A stretch of 26,079 nt of DNA from Monoraphidium neglectum (lineage: Eukaryota; Chlorophyta; Chlorophyceae; Sphaeropleales; Selenastraceae). Location of the stretch: NCBI RefSeq assembly GCF_000611645.1, contig NW_014013429.1:11212-37290 (forward strand), read 5' to 3'. Under the pieces are notes generated by a model. The model ran no database searches. It saw only the letters and a program-made list of their open reading frames with translations, and was not told the DNA's origin. Below are positions 1-11,700 of the stretch, piece by piece (position 1 is the stretch's first letter; each line of letters starts with the position of its first letter). Position numbers and translations under genes: made by a program.

Positions 1-208
1 CCCCTCCCCCCGTGCGGCCGCGCGTGACGCAGCTGCTCAGCTGGCGTCGCCGCCGCGCACAACGGATCATGTGGTTTGCGGCGCACCATGGACGGACCAG
101 AGTGCTGTCCTGAGATGGACACTGACCTGCACACTGGGCTGTGGGCGGCAGCGGTCATCTCAAACATAAACTCGTGCTCCCCCACCTTCACCCTTGACCG
201 CGGCGCAG
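1..208 (+). other. Upstream intronic or unassigned sequence of the coiled-coil gene
   Basis: No coding exon can be supported here. The stretch ends with a good 3' splice site (GCGGCGCAG, last base 208) that leads into the first recognisable exon at 209, so at least its 3' part should be intron. An earlier exon of the same gene may lie here or outside the window. Confidence 0.5.
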
Positions 209-1547
209 CACCGCGAGCGCGGAGATTCTCAAGTGGAAGGCGGTGGCGGAGGAGAGCCTGGAGGCAAAGCGCGTGCTGACCGCCAGGTGCAGCGAACTGC
301 AGGCCCAGCGCGACGAGGTGGGCACTGGTGTTAGTGTCTCGGGAAGGGGAGCGGGGGTACAGCAAGGGGGAGAGAGGGTCTGGCTGTGGCGACGGCAGAA
401 TGGCGGCTGAGCCTGGTCCTTAAGGGATTGCCGTTCTTTGACGCTTCTGACTGCGCACACAGCGCGGTGCTTTGCGCTTACGCGCGCACCCCCCACTTGT
501 TGCCAAACAGCTGCCTGCACGCAGCACCCCCCTGCCCGCCTCTTTTATACAAGTCCATCTTCTCCGTCCGAACCCCGTCCTCATCCACGCAGTCGATGTC
601 CATCAACAAGGACCTCGTGGCTGGCTTCAAGCACGTGACCGCGCAGCTCTCGCTGACCCAGAAGCAGGTGCAGGAGCAGCAGCAGCGCCTGGCGGCGATG
701 CAGGCGGCGCTCATTGCGGTCAGGGCCGCAATCGAGCCCGAGGGCGGCGAGGGGGCCGCGCCGGCGCGGTGGGGCGGCGCGGCGCAGAGGCAGGCGCAGG
801 CGGGCGCGCGGACCGGCGCGGCAGGTGCGCGGGGCCGGGACGCGGCGGGGGTCTCTCGGCCAAGTGCAAGCACTCCAACCCTGCCTTGGGCACCCAGCCA
901 CTGCCCGGCCCTTCTCGCAAACGCTGGCTTGGATGACACCGTCATTCCCTGCGGCAACTGGCACATTGAGGGCTGCTATGCAGCATTTTCTTTATGCTTG
1001 GCTGCGCATCCTTCTCATCAACGCTCCTCGAACCTGGCGCCCCAGGTGGCGACCTGTCAGAGCAGCACATGGCCCAGCTGACGCAGCTCAGCGGCCAGAT
1101 GGCGCGCGACGCGCAGAGGTGGGCGCCTCGCGGCACTCAACTCCCGCTTGACGCTCGGCATAATGCGCGTGGCACCGCCACACCCGTTGTCTAGCAGGCG
1201 GCGTATGCAGGGGCGGGGCGTCGGTGCATCTCTGCATGCCCTGGCACGCTGACGTGGTGTACAGCAGCGTGCGTGAGCCGGCTTGCCAATGCACTTCTTC
1301 AATCCATATGCACCGCCCCATGCACCGCCCCAGAGATGATGAGAGGAGGGAACTGCTGAAGGCCCAGCTGCTGGGCGCCGGCGCCGGCGCCAGCAGCAAC
1401 GGCAACGGCGCCGCGGCAGCGGCGGCGCCGGTGGCGAAAAGCGGCAGCAATGGGAGCGGCAACGGCAACGGGACGGCGGCTCGCGGCGCAATGGCGGCCG
1501 CCAACGGCAAGGGCGTCCCCGCTGCGGCGGCGAGCGAGGCCGCCTAA
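209..1547 (+). CDS. Unrecognised coiled-coil protein, 3' exons only (5' partial)
   Basis: I do not recognise the family. Four exons join in frame: 209-317, 593-824, 1046-1118 and 1334-1547, with TAA at 1545-1547. All have AG acceptors and GT donors, with phases 0, 1 and 2 matching at the three junctions. About 208 residues are visible. The first two exons are heptad-like and charged (for example ILKWKAVAEESLEAKRVL and LTQKQVQEQQQRLAAMQ), which suggests a long coiled coil. The third continues this (SEQHMAQLTQLSGQMARDAQ). The last exon starts with RDDERRELLKAQLLG and then becomes a Gly/Asn/Ser/Ala-rich disordered tail. The start codon is not in view; the acceptor before 209 implies earlier exons. 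A structural, scaffold or cytoskeletal role is possible, but nothing here proves it. The gene converges on CNOT9. Confidence 0.6.
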
Positions 1548-2886
1548 GTAGACCCGCACCCGTGAAGCCCGTACGTTTGAGCACAGACAACGGGCGCCTC
1601 CGTGGCTGGCCCAGCCAGGCGCTGCCCCCAGCCACCACCGATTGATCTGTGCGCGCACGCCCGCACCACACCACCCCTCAGTTGAACAGCTCACGGACAG
1701 GTTTGGGCGCAAGGTTAGACCAGGATTGGTTGGCTGCTGATTGGCGTCACTTTGGGCCCGCGTTTTCTCTGCTACTCTGCCACCACCAGCCAACGCCCTG
1801 GGAAGGGAGAGGCCGCCCTCCGTGGGCAAGCGGCGCATCGCCGCGCACACTGTTGTGCGCGGCGGACAGCCGTCCGGCGCCACGGCCGGCCGCAACGCTG
1901 TGGCCGCTTGGGGCGACGCGTACACCCGCCTATCTCGCGCACGTCTCCTCTTTTGGGACGGCTCGCCTTGTGAACTTTTCGGGGTTTGGGGCGTCAAATG
2001 TCTCAGTCAACAACAGTCGTGGCTGGCCACCCGGGCGGACCATCACCCCTGCAGCCAGGGTGCAGCACACTGGCTTGCACCCAGTCTTACTGATACACCT
2101 GTGCCATCGTTGCTACAAGTGTTTCGAGTTGGCCACGTCACTTCATGTAGGTCCCAAGCAAAGCATGCACTGGTGCCGGGGCCCTGATTCCGTCTTTGGA
2201 GCCCGCCGTGCGCAGCTGCCGCAGGCCACAGATTGATGCACTGCACGGCCGGCCACGCCCGCGCCACCTCACCCTCACTGAACCTTCTGGTGGGCGGTCG
2301 CTCATCCCGTTATCCTGTTCCTGCGACCCACCATCTCCCAGCCCGGCAGCCGCGCCTCCACCGCTTTGCTCGAGGACCGCGGGACTGGCTGGGCGCCGCT
2401 GCCCGCGCATGGCAGCGTCGCGCTCATGCTGTTTTGTGTGCATTGAGCGCACGCTGCCGCTGTAACACTATCGCTTTCGTTCGCTACTGCTCTCGTCTGG
2501 TTACGGTACTGCTCAACCTTTACTCAAGAGTTGGATCTCAGTGGTATGAGGTCGTCGCCAGCGCAGCAGGGGCAGCTGCGCCGCGGCAGAGCGCGCATAA
2601 TGGGCAGGGCATGGCGGCGTGCGGCCCCAACGTTCCAGGCCTGCGAATGGCGACGCCTGCCGTGACGACGCAGCGCTCGCCCTTCATGCCAGATCGCAGG
2701 GCAGCCCAGAGCCACCTCTGAATCGCTGATTTCCTACAACTTGCCCGGACCCTGGCAGCCGCAGCCAAAACGCCAGCACGGCGTAGAAGGTCGGCCCTTT
2801 TGAAACGGCCGCATCTCCCAAGCTTGACGGCCGCGGCCGTCCGGCCCTGCCGCGGGGCGCGCGGCGCCGGGGCCACGCAGCGGCGG
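1548..2886. other. Convergent 3' flanks of the coiled-coil gene and CNOT9
   Basis: No supported exon lies here. The stretch holds the 3' untranslated region of the + strand coiled-coil gene, probably up to just past 2465, and the 3' flank of CNOT9 on the - strand. I found no TGTAA on the - strand for CNOT9. The short open frames present lack family features or consistent splice sites. Confidence 0.55.
2461..2465 (+). terminator. TGTAA polyadenylation signal, candidate for the coiled-coil gene
   Basis: TGTAA is the usual green-algal polyadenylation element. This is the only + strand copy I found between the stop at 1547 and the CNOT9 end. It implies a 3' UTR of about 0.9 kb, long but not unusual for these algae. 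Assignment is by position only. Confidence 0.45.
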
Positions 2887-4886
2887 TCACTGGCCCTGCA
2901 GCGGCGTCGGCTGCAGCATCTCGTTGGAGAGCTGCGCGGCCGCCTCTGGGAACCCGACGTTGACCAGCAGCTGCGCCAGCCAGCGGCGCGTCGTGTCGTC
3001 GCTCTTGAGGCACGCCGTGAAGCCGGGGTTGCGCAGCAGCTCGGGCAGGCACTGGCGCAGCGCCTCGCGCGCTCTGAGCGGGGGCGGGAGAGGGGGGGGG
3101 GGGTGCAGTCAAAGGCCACCGGTTGAGAGCGTGGGCAAGGGTGTGCATGGGCCGCCCGGGGGCGGAGGCGGGGAGGCCTGCCTCATCGTTGTCATTGTTG
3201 GCCAGTGCGCAGGTAGTGGCCTCGCCGGTCCCTCGACACTCGTACAACTCGACACCCTCTGCCCCCGCCGACAGCCGCGCCGCCCCTCCTCCTCAGCCCG
3301 AGCACGTCCAAGGTGAGACAGCGCAGCGACGGCCGCGGCGCCGCGCGCGACCGCGCGCACCTGGGGTTGTCCGAGAGCCGCAGGTAGCAGCGGATGATGT
3401 GCTTCAGCAGCCGCGGGGAGGGCTGCTCCGCGAGCATCACCACCATGTTGCCCAGCACGGCGCCGACGGCGAAGAAGCGCTCCGCGGTGGCGCAGATGTA
3501 GTTGAGGCCCACCTGCCAGGAGGGGAGTTGCGTGATGGTGGGGCCGGGTGAGGTATCAGGGGGTAAGCAGGGATGAGGAGGAGGAGAGGGGGGGACACAG
3601 CGACACCAGCATAAGTGGGCAGACCCAAGGCGGGCTGCGCGAGGCCGCCGGGCGCGCGGGGTGATGCGGAGGCGCCTGCCGCAGGAGCGCGGGGCGGGCC
3701 GCTTCGAATATGGCGACCACTGCTCAACGCGCCCGCCGGCGCCGCCAGCGGGGCGTGGGGGGGGGGCGCTCACGTCGTCGAGCAGTATCTTCTGAACAAT
3801 GAACGTGGCCACTGTCTTGGACAGCTCGCTGCCCATCTCCATGGTGCGCAGGCACAGGGGGATGATCTCTGTGGACAGCAGGAAGTTGATGACGTCAGTG
3901 TCATCCACCTGGGGGCAGGGGGTGGGGGCGTCAGGGGCTCGGCGTGTCAGGGGTCAGGGGGGCGTTGGCGGCGGAGGGAGGATCAGGGCCGGCAAAGGGT
4001 GCTGGGTGGTGAGGCTGGTGCGGAATCAACGAAGGTGTCTTGGGAGCAGCCGCACACCAGCACCATGCGCGGGTGGGGGCCGGCAACAGGCGCAGCCGCT
4101 GCTTGGAAACAGCGGCCACCTCGCAAAACGGTGGACAGGCAAGCTCAGCTTGCTTTCAAGCTGCGGCGGCCCGCTTGTGTCGGCAGCACCATGCGCACAG
4201 ACGCCCAGCGTCGTGCGGCCGCCATGCAGCAGCGCGATTTCGGCCATTGCGCCGCACACCCTGTGCCCGGCCTGCGGCATCCGCTCCTGACGGTTATGTG
4301 CGGGGCCGAAAGCAAGGGCGAGACGCGCACCTTGACCAGTGCGCCAATGACGCCCAGGCTGGTGAGCCGGAGGTACTCGAACGGCCTCGTCTTAGAGACG
4401 GTGTTGAGGAACGGGTACAGGAACAGCGGCACGTGCGCTGAACGTGCGAGGCGGGGTAGCGCGGGAGGGAGTGTGGCGCGTCAACAGACGCCGTGGCCCC
4501 TACTGCGGCCCAGCCGCATCGCCTGGGCGTCACTGGAGCACCCGTCCCGGGGCGGCGGCTTCAATGCGGCAAGCAACGTCGAAGGCGTGGACCTCACCTT
4601 GAAGGAACAGCCCGCGGGTCTCTGGGTGCGACGCGACGCACTGCAGAAGCGCCAGCGCGTTGCACACGCGGTTGCTCGCGTGCGCCGTGAGCGCCGGCGG
4701 CGAGAGCAGCGGGTAGATGGACACGATCTCCTGCAGCAGCGCCGCTATGGTGCCGAAGCTGTACCAGAGGTATGGCGCCAGCTCAGGGAAGTTCTCCCGC
4801 TTCTTGCTGAGCTCAAGCAGCGCATTTTCCCGTGTCGCCGGGTTGATGAGCTGGTGCACGTACGTCTCAATCTCGTTGCTGCTCAT
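2887..4886 (-). CDS. CNOT9: CNOT9/RCD1-like subunit of the CCR4-NOT deadenylase complex
   Basis: Five exons (- strand): 4886-4598, 4437-4331, 3908-3774, 3512-3361 and 3073-2887. They sum to 870 nt, giving 289 residues and a TGA stop at 2889-2887. The product starts [13 protein letters not shown] and is collinear with CNOT9 (RCD1/Caf40) along its whole length. Blocks include [69 protein letters not shown] and [12 protein letters not shown]. Length is close to the roughly 300-residue animal protein. The family forms an armadillo-repeat fold that docks on the CNOT1 scaffold and recruits RNA-binding repressors, so the predicted role is cytoplasmic mRNA deadenylation and translational repression. 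All introns are GT-AG (160, 422, 261 and 287 nt). The ATG at 4886 is chosen because the family sequence begins right after it. No key part is missing. Confidence 0.95.
3092..3103 (-). repeat. Poly-C tract (sense strand) before the last CNOT9 3' splice site
   Basis: Twelve consecutive G on the + strand read as a C run in the CNOT9 transcript, about 18 nt before the acceptor at 3074. It probably serves as a C-only pyrimidine tract. Confidence 0.6.
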
Positions 4887-5066
4887 GGTGCGGCCGCTGC
4901 GGCCCTAGGGCCGCCCTTTCACCGATCCAGAAGGATACCACGGGCCACAAGGGCCTGGACACGGGATGAAGGCTTCTGGCTGCCCTGCACACTGCCCGTG
5001 CTGTTGCTGCACTTGGTTGTTCGTGCTTTGCCTGTTGCGGGCCCACTGAGTGTCAGAATACAGCTG

Positions 5067-5072
5067 TTTATA
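5067..5072 (-). promoter_or_regulatory. Candidate TATA box of CNOT9
   Basis: TATAAA on the - strand (within GATATAAAC), about 180 nt upstream of the CNOT9 start codon. It lies in a short AT-rich island in GC-rich DNA and would place the 5' UTR at roughly 150 nt. Supported by motif and position only. Confidence 0.4.
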
Positions 5073-5631
5073 TCATTAAATCGACGCAAAGCAGGTGGAG
5101 GCGATGCAGGGCTGCGGAGCGTGATGACCTAGTACAGCTAGATCGTTGCGTCCGGCTGCGGCTGATAAGAGACTTTTGCAGTAATCAAGCTGGGTGTAAT
5201 CTGTTGTGGGCACGCACACACAGTCCTTGCTGTTGAGCGGCACAGGGCGTTCGATGCTGATGGGAGCCAGCCAGGCACAGCCAGTCTGCTGACAAGCTAA
5301 TGCTGTGCCATGTGCAGCGCGTGTTGCTGGCTTGTTTCAGGGTTGCGACTCAGCAGCACTTCATGTACGAGCGCCCACACATGTGCATGCGACTGCGTCA
5401 TCCTGCTGAGCACTGTACTGTGCTGCAGCGCGGCAGTATTTGTCCATTCAAGGGCATCCATGCTGCAAGCGTGTGTGCATGCAGGCACCAAATTCAGGTG
5501 CGACTGGCCCCAATATGCTGTGCAAACGTTGCTCCAGCACTCATCCCATGGCATCACCTGCTGCTGCAGGCAATGCTGTCAGAGGGATCGTGCTGCAATA
5601 TGACAATCTGCAAGCAGAATGAGCCGAGGCC

Positions 5632-5636
5632 TTACA
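5632..5636 (-). terminator. TGTAA polyadenylation signal of the kinesin gene
   Basis: TGTAA on the - strand about 170 nt after the kinesin stop codon at 5804-5806. This is the expected spacing for a green-algal 3' end. Confidence 0.65.
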
Positions 5637-5803
5637 AACCATATGCGATGCCATGCACACGTTTCCAGCTCTCTTTCCACTGCTATCTGCTCCTACTCCT
5701 CTCCAACGCACAACCTACTGTACTATCCTGTACACCTTGAGGCAAGCTGCTCTGATGACTTTGCCATAGTCTGAAGCCACAATGCACTTGACGGCATGAA
5801 GGC

Positions 5804-8694
5804 TTATAATGGCTTGCCTGCCTCCGCCCTTGGCGCTGCACCGGTGGCCGTGATGAGGCTCCCACCGCTTTGCACGCTCAACGCTCCAGCCCCACCACCG
5901 CTGCCGCCGCCGGTGCCGCCGCCCAGCAGCTGACCGCCAGCCGCCGCCTTATTCATTTTAGTCAGCTCCTCGCGCGTTTGCGTGCTGAGCCACGCGCTGT
6001 GCCGCGCCGCCGCGGCTGCGTTCGGCGGCGCACGGCGGTCCAGCGCGCCGCCGACTTGCGTGTCCCTCGCGCCCTCCCCGTCGCTGCCGCTGTCCACGTC
6101 AGCATCCACCGAGCGCTGGCCCCTTGGCCTGTCGCCCGCCAAGCTGCCGCCCGCTTGGCTGCCGCCCGCCTGGCTGCTGCTGGCGCTGCCGCTGCGCAGC
6201 CGGCTGGCGAGCTTCGCAGCCAGCTGCCGCTGCGAGCCGCGCAGCTTCCCCGCGCGCCCGCCGCCGCCGAGCGTGTTCAGGGGCGCGGCGTCCGTCGGAC
6301 CGGCGCTGGCGGCGCTGGCGCTGCTGCCGCTGCTGGCGTAGCTGGCGTGGCTGATGCTGCGGGCGGCAGCTGGCGGGCGTGTCAGCACCTGCAGTGCATG
6401 TCCAACCTGCTCCTTCACGCGCGCCACCTCCGCTGCCTAGCATACGTTAAAAAGGGGTGTCACGTTGAAAAGGGGTGTCATATGCAGAGATAGGGTCTGT
6501 AAGACACCGTTCTTGACACAGAAACAGCACCAAGCCATGCTGCAACGCCGCACCAGGCCGGCTTGCCGGCCCTGACCCCGAGGCACCGCACGCTGCGGCC
6601 CACCTGCAGAACGCCCTCCGCACCGCCGATGACCTGAGCCTCCGCCTGCTGAGAATCCAGCGCTGCGCGTGCACAAGGTACAAGAGGGGAGTGCAGATTC
6701 AAGAGTGGGCACAGAGGAGCCCTGCTGCGCAAATAGCAACGCAGCGCGTGAACACCGCCAGGCGGCCGCTCCCCGCACCTACCCGCGTTGATGCGGCTGA
6801 TGAGGTCCTCAACTCGCCCCGGGCTCGCGCAGCTGCCCGGCCTCGCCCCCAGCCCTGCAGCTGCGCCGCCGCCGCCCAGGCGGCTGCTGCAGCCGCTGCC
6901 GTTTGAAACCCAGCTGTCTCGCCGCAGCGAGGGCTGCCGCTGCGCCGCGCGGCCGCCGCCGCTGCCGTCAGCCAGCGCGCCGGGCGCTCTTCGCTGGTCT
7001 GCGCCCCTGCCGCCATCGCCGTCGTCATCCTCCAGGTCAGACCAGCTGAGGGTGACGGACGCCTCGTCATCGCACGGCAGCGGGGGGACAGCTGAGGCGG
7101 GGCCTGTGACCGATGACATCACTACCGAGCCCGCCGCGCCGCCGGCGGCCTGCTGAAGCGGCCGCGCGCACACCAACACCAGCGCCGGCGGCGGGGTGGG
7201 CTGCATTGGCACAGTGGCTGCAGCGCTCACGGTCGCGACGGCGGGGCCGGGCAGCGCCGCGGCGTCAGGGGGGCACACTGGCGCGTCTAGCGCCCCTGTG
7301 GTCCCTGCTGGGCCCGGCGTCAAGCGGCCCGCCGCCGGCTTGTCATCGCCCTCCTCCGCGTCGCAGACAAGGCCCAGGCGGCCACCCAGCAGCTGCTGGC
7401 CCGCCGCGCCCGGCGCGCCGCCGACTGCGGGCACCGCCAGCCCCTCGGGCGCCGGCGAGGCGGGTGGCGGCAGTTCAGGGGACGCGGGCTCGGCGGGCGC
7501 CGCGCCCTGGCGGGGCGGCGTGTCGGGCTTGGGGCCCTCGGCCGCGGCCGCCCAGCCCAGGAGGCCCCCCATGGATGTGAAGCTCATGGGGCGGCGCAGC
7601 GCGTCCGCGCCGACGGCTGCGGGATCGGTGGCCGCAGTACCTGGTGCCGACACGCCGGCGGCCGCGGTCGCGGCCTGCTGCTGCGGCGGCTGCGGCTTCT
7701 GCTGCTGCTGCACAAGGGGCCGAAGCTCCCCGGCAGCTCCTACGGGGGACGGATCCGCCCTCGGGACCTCGTCCGTGAGAACCTGCATCTGCAGCGGCAG
7801 CACCTGCGGCGATCGGGCCCGCTCAGTCGCTACCGGCGCCGCCGAGCGCCCCGCGGTGCCGGGCAGCTGCGCCGGGGAGGCCGTAAGCATCGGCGAGCGC
7901 AGGCCCGGAATCCTGCTGGGCGTGGTGTGCCCAGAGGACTGCCCCTGACTGTGTGCGTGGCTCTGTGCGGTCGCCACCCACGTACTGGGGGTCCAGGCCC
8001 GCCCGACGCCCGAGCGGGCGCCACTGCCGCCGCCGTCGCCGCCACCTTTGGAGAGGCCCGGCATTTGCTGCGGCGCCTGCCGCTCGGGTGCGGCGGCGAC
8101 GGGCGCGGCGGCACGCGCCGCCTGGAAGGCCGAAAGCCCCGTGCTCGGGCGGGGCCGCTCGAAGCCGGCGGCCGGCGCAGGGGCTGCGGCACTCGCCTTT
8201 GGGGACTGAGCTGCGCGCTGCGCGGTAGCCGTGAACTGCGGCAGGGGCACGGCCGCCGGCTTGAAAGGCAGCAGTGACGCGTGATGCTCTGCAACCGCCG
8301 CCGCTGCTGAAGCCAAACCCTTGCGCTCGGGTCCGAGCGCCGGCGACCGCGGGCGCAGCGCCGCGGCAGCCGCGAGCGCGCCTTGCGGCTTGGGGCTGGC
8401 TGTTGCTGCGGTCGCCGGCAGAGCGGACTGAAAAGAGGGCAGCATCGAGCCGCTTGGCAGCCGCGACAGCCCTCTACTGGCTTGTGATGTGAGGTGGGCA
8501 CCGCCGCTGGCTGCTGCCGTGGAACCGGGCGTCTTAGGCAGCCGGCCTCCCACAGCGTGCGTGTCAGGCGTGGCCCGAACAGGCGTGCGCTGCCGAGGCT
8601 CTGGCAGGGCGATGCCAGTGCTGGAGGCCGCTCTGCTGCTGTTGGGTGCTCTGCCATAGCTGCTCGCTCCGCTGTTGGCTGCTGTTGTATTGCC

Positions 8695-8731
<37 letters not shown>

Positions 8732-11700
8732 TGCTGCTGTTGCTGCTGCTCAAATTGCTGCCCTCCTTGCCCGACAGCCGGCGCTTGCTCCTGTCCCTGC
8801 TCCTCCCGCTCCCTTGACCCCCTTCCATAGCACCGCTGCAGCTCCGACATTCGCTCCTCGAAGCTCAGCTCGTCCCAGTGCCGCCGCCCGCCAGGCGCGC
8901 CCGCCGCCGCCCCGGCCGCTGCCTTGCCGGGGCTGGGCAGGGGAGTCGCCACCGGGGTGGTGTAGAACTCCCCGTCGTCCTCTTTTACGTCGGCCAGCGT
9001 CATGCAGTGGGACAGGGGTGCCTGGAACGCGCTGATCGCCGCCGTCGAGCACCGCATGGGGTCGCGTGCGCGCCGCACGCGCGGGCCGGCGAGCGGGCAA
9101 GGGTCTTCGTCCTCCTCCCCGTCGCCGAGCGCGGGGGACGCGCCGCCGCGGCGCAGGGACGACGGTGACGTCACCTCTGCCATGTGCGGCAGGCTGAAGC
9201 TGCCGGAGCCCTCCGCGGACGGAGGCATGTTGTCGCCGCTCTGCGCCCGCTGGGCCGACGGCCCGGCCCGGGCCTCACTGCCCGGCCAGCCCCCTGCGCC
9301 GCCAAAGCCGCCAAAGCTGCTGCCGCTGCCGCGCTCCGGCACCGCGGAGGCGCCCGCGGGCGCGCCTAGCCAGGTGCCCAAGGACATGCCCACCGACCCC
9401 CGAGGGGCGCCGCCTGCTGGCCCCGGGTGCTGCTCTTGCTGCTGCTGGCTTCGGGCATGGTGGTGCTGCTGGTGTCTGGGTGATCCGCAACCGTAGCGAG
9501 GGGACGGCTCTCCGCTCGACGGATCTAGCCCCTCGCGGTCCGCCGCCGCTGTTACGTCGTGCCGACGCCCCACCTGACCTGCAGGGACGGCCTCGCCGCG
9601 CAGCGTCAGCCGCAAGCCCGCCCCCTCGCCCGCAACGCCGCCGCCGCCACATTCGCTGCCAGCCGCGCCGCCGCCGCCGTCATTGCCATCGCCGTCGCCG
9701 CCGCTGCTCAGCTGCAGGCGCAGATCGAGCATCAGCTGCCAGACAGCCTCCTCCGGCAGCTGCCTGAGCAGCCTCAGCCCCGCCGCCGAGCCGGCCGCGA
9801 CGCCGCCGACGCTGCCGCCGGACGACTGCACCGCGGCGGCGCTGCGCGAGAGCAGCGCCAGGAGGCGCTCCCGGATCTGCAGCACCTGGCGCTCCGCGGT
9901 GACCTGGCGGGAAGGCGAGCAGGTGGGCAGGCGTCTGGGCCGCTGAAACTATCACCCTTGCCTGGGGGGGCGCGCAGGCCTCTGTGCATCCCTGTCGATC
10001 CGGTTTGATGCTTGCACACAGCAGAAATAATAAGATTTTGCGCGACACGGCTGACCCCTGAGCTGCAATGTCCTGGCGTGCAGGTCTCGCAAGCTCCGTT
10101 CCAATCAGCTCTCGCTCGCGGCCGTGGCCGCTGGCCAGCCCCCACCCCAGTTGTCCTCCCCCCCCCCCCNNNNNNNNNNNNNNNNNNNNNNNNNNNNNNN
10201 NNNNNNNNNNNNNNNNNNNNNNNNNNNNNNNNNNNNNNNNNNNNNNNNNNNNNNNNNNNNNNNNNNNNNNNNNNNNNNNNNNNNNNNNNNNNNNNNNNNN
10301 NNNNNNNNNNNNNNNNNNNNNNNNNNNNNNNNNNNNNNNNNNNNNNNNNNNNNNNNNNNNNNNNNNNNNNNNNNNNNNNNNNNNNNNNNNNNNNNNNNNN
10401 NNNNNNNNNNNNNNNNNNNNNNNNNNNNNNNNNNNNNNNNNNNNNNNNNNNNNNNNNNNNNNNNNNNNNNNNNNNNNNNNNNNNNNNNNNNNNNNNNNNN
10501 NNNNNNNNNNNNNNNNNNNNNNNNNNNNNNNNNNNNNNNNNNNNNNNNNNNNNNNNNNNNNNNNNNNNNNNNNNNNNNNNNNNNNNNNNNNNNNNNNNNN
10601 NNNNNNNNNNNNNNNNNNNNNNNNNNNNNNNNNNNNNNNNNNNNNNNNNNNNNNNNNNNNNNNNNNNNNNNNNNNNNNNNNNNNNNNNNNNNNNNNNNNN
10701 NNNNNNNNNNNNNNNNNNNNNNNNNNNNNNNNNNNNNNNNNNNNNNNNNNNNNNNNNNNNNNNNNNNNNNNNNNNNNNNNNNNNNNNNNNNNNNNNNNNN
10801 NNNNNNNNNNNNNNNNNNNNNNNNNNNNNNNNNNNNNNNNNNNNNNNNNNNNNNNNNNNNNNNNNNNNNNNNNNNNNNNNNNNNNNNNNNNNNNNNNNNN
10901 NNNNNNNNNNNNNNCCCCCGCCGGGCTCCCACCCCACCTTCTTCGTCACCGTGGGCGCGCCCTTGATGCGGCGCGCCCCCGCGGCGTACTTGAGGGTCAG
11001 CAGCGTCTCCTCCATGTCGGCTGGCTCCCCGCTCACGCAGGCCACAATGCAGATGTACGCGTTGCCGCCCAGGGAGTCCTGCAGGTTGTGTTGGCCGGCT
11101 TGGTTGGCCGAGTGCCATGCCCCCAGTTTGCTGGGATGGACTCTAAGCGGAGGCCGGGGGTCAGTCCGTTGTTGCGAGGACGGTGCTGCGTGCTAAGCCA
11201 AACGCACCAAGGCCACGCGCGCGAGCGGCGGCTCGCGCCTCAAGGTCGCGAAGCATGGAGGAGGGGAGAGGCGCGCGCCGCGTATAGCGCACCTGCAGCA
11301 TCCTGGTGAGGCGGGACTCGCGGTATGGGACGTGCTCCTTCGCGTCGTGCGCCCTACGGCTGTTGACCTGCAGCGCAGCCATCACCTGGGCACAGAGGGG
11401 GTTGCGGAACGGGGCTAGTGTGTGCGCGGTCGTCGGGTGGTGGTGGTGGGTAGGCAGAGGTTTGTGTGAGCACGCCTCACGGAGTCAAGCCAAGACCGTC
11501 ACCATCTGGGGAACGAGCAGGCGGCTGAGAATGCTGTGTGGTGCTACTCGTCCCAGCGCATGCGCCGGCCAGACCGGCGCATGCGAGGGCGCGCGCACCT
11601 TTTGCAGCACCAGCAGCCCGCTGTTGATGGAGATGGCCTCCCGCATGCGCGCGCCTGCCGGGCCGAGGGGCAGAGTCCGAGAGGGTTTGTTCAGGCACCC

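Larger units (their letters stand above)
4887..5803. other. Spacer: CNOT9 5' flank and kinesin 3' flank
   Basis: It contains the presumed promoter and 5' UTR of CNOT9 (nearest 200 nt) and the 3' UTR of the kinesin gene (down to about 5610). A perfect 12-bp palindrome, GGCCCTAGGGCC at 4901-4912, lies in the CNOT9 leader. A 146-codon + strand frame (5300-5740) is Cys/His-rich and featureless, and it overlaps the kinesin polyadenylation signal, so it is probably not a gene. Confidence 0.6.

Noticed and set aside
4901..4912. Perfect 12-bp palindrome GGCCCTAGGGCC in the CNOT9 leader
   Set aside because: It is short, in GC-rich DNA and has no known binding factor. It is not worth a regulatory call alone.
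3615..5132. 505-codon + strand open frame
   Set aside because: It is antisense to CNOT9 exons and introns, Arg/Ala-rich and without domain features. CNOT9 on the other strand is unambiguous.
5300..5740. 146-codon Cys-rich + strand frame
   Set aside because: It has no recognisable domain, overlaps the kinesin TGTAA signal and sits in spacer DNA.
6478..6600. In-frame continuation of the kinesin tail past 6604
   Set aside because: A good donor (CAG|GTGGGC) at 6604 and a phase-matched acceptor at 6437 lead to a better-supported final exon.
10040..10130. Possible kinesin stalk exon (frame containing [20 protein letters not shown])
   Set aside because: It is slightly helical in character, but no convincing donor/acceptor pair with matching phase was found next to the gap.
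9774..11309. Several long frames spanning the undetermined bases
   Set aside because: Their length comes from the run of N, which contains no stop codons. Only the parts matching kinesin exons were kept.
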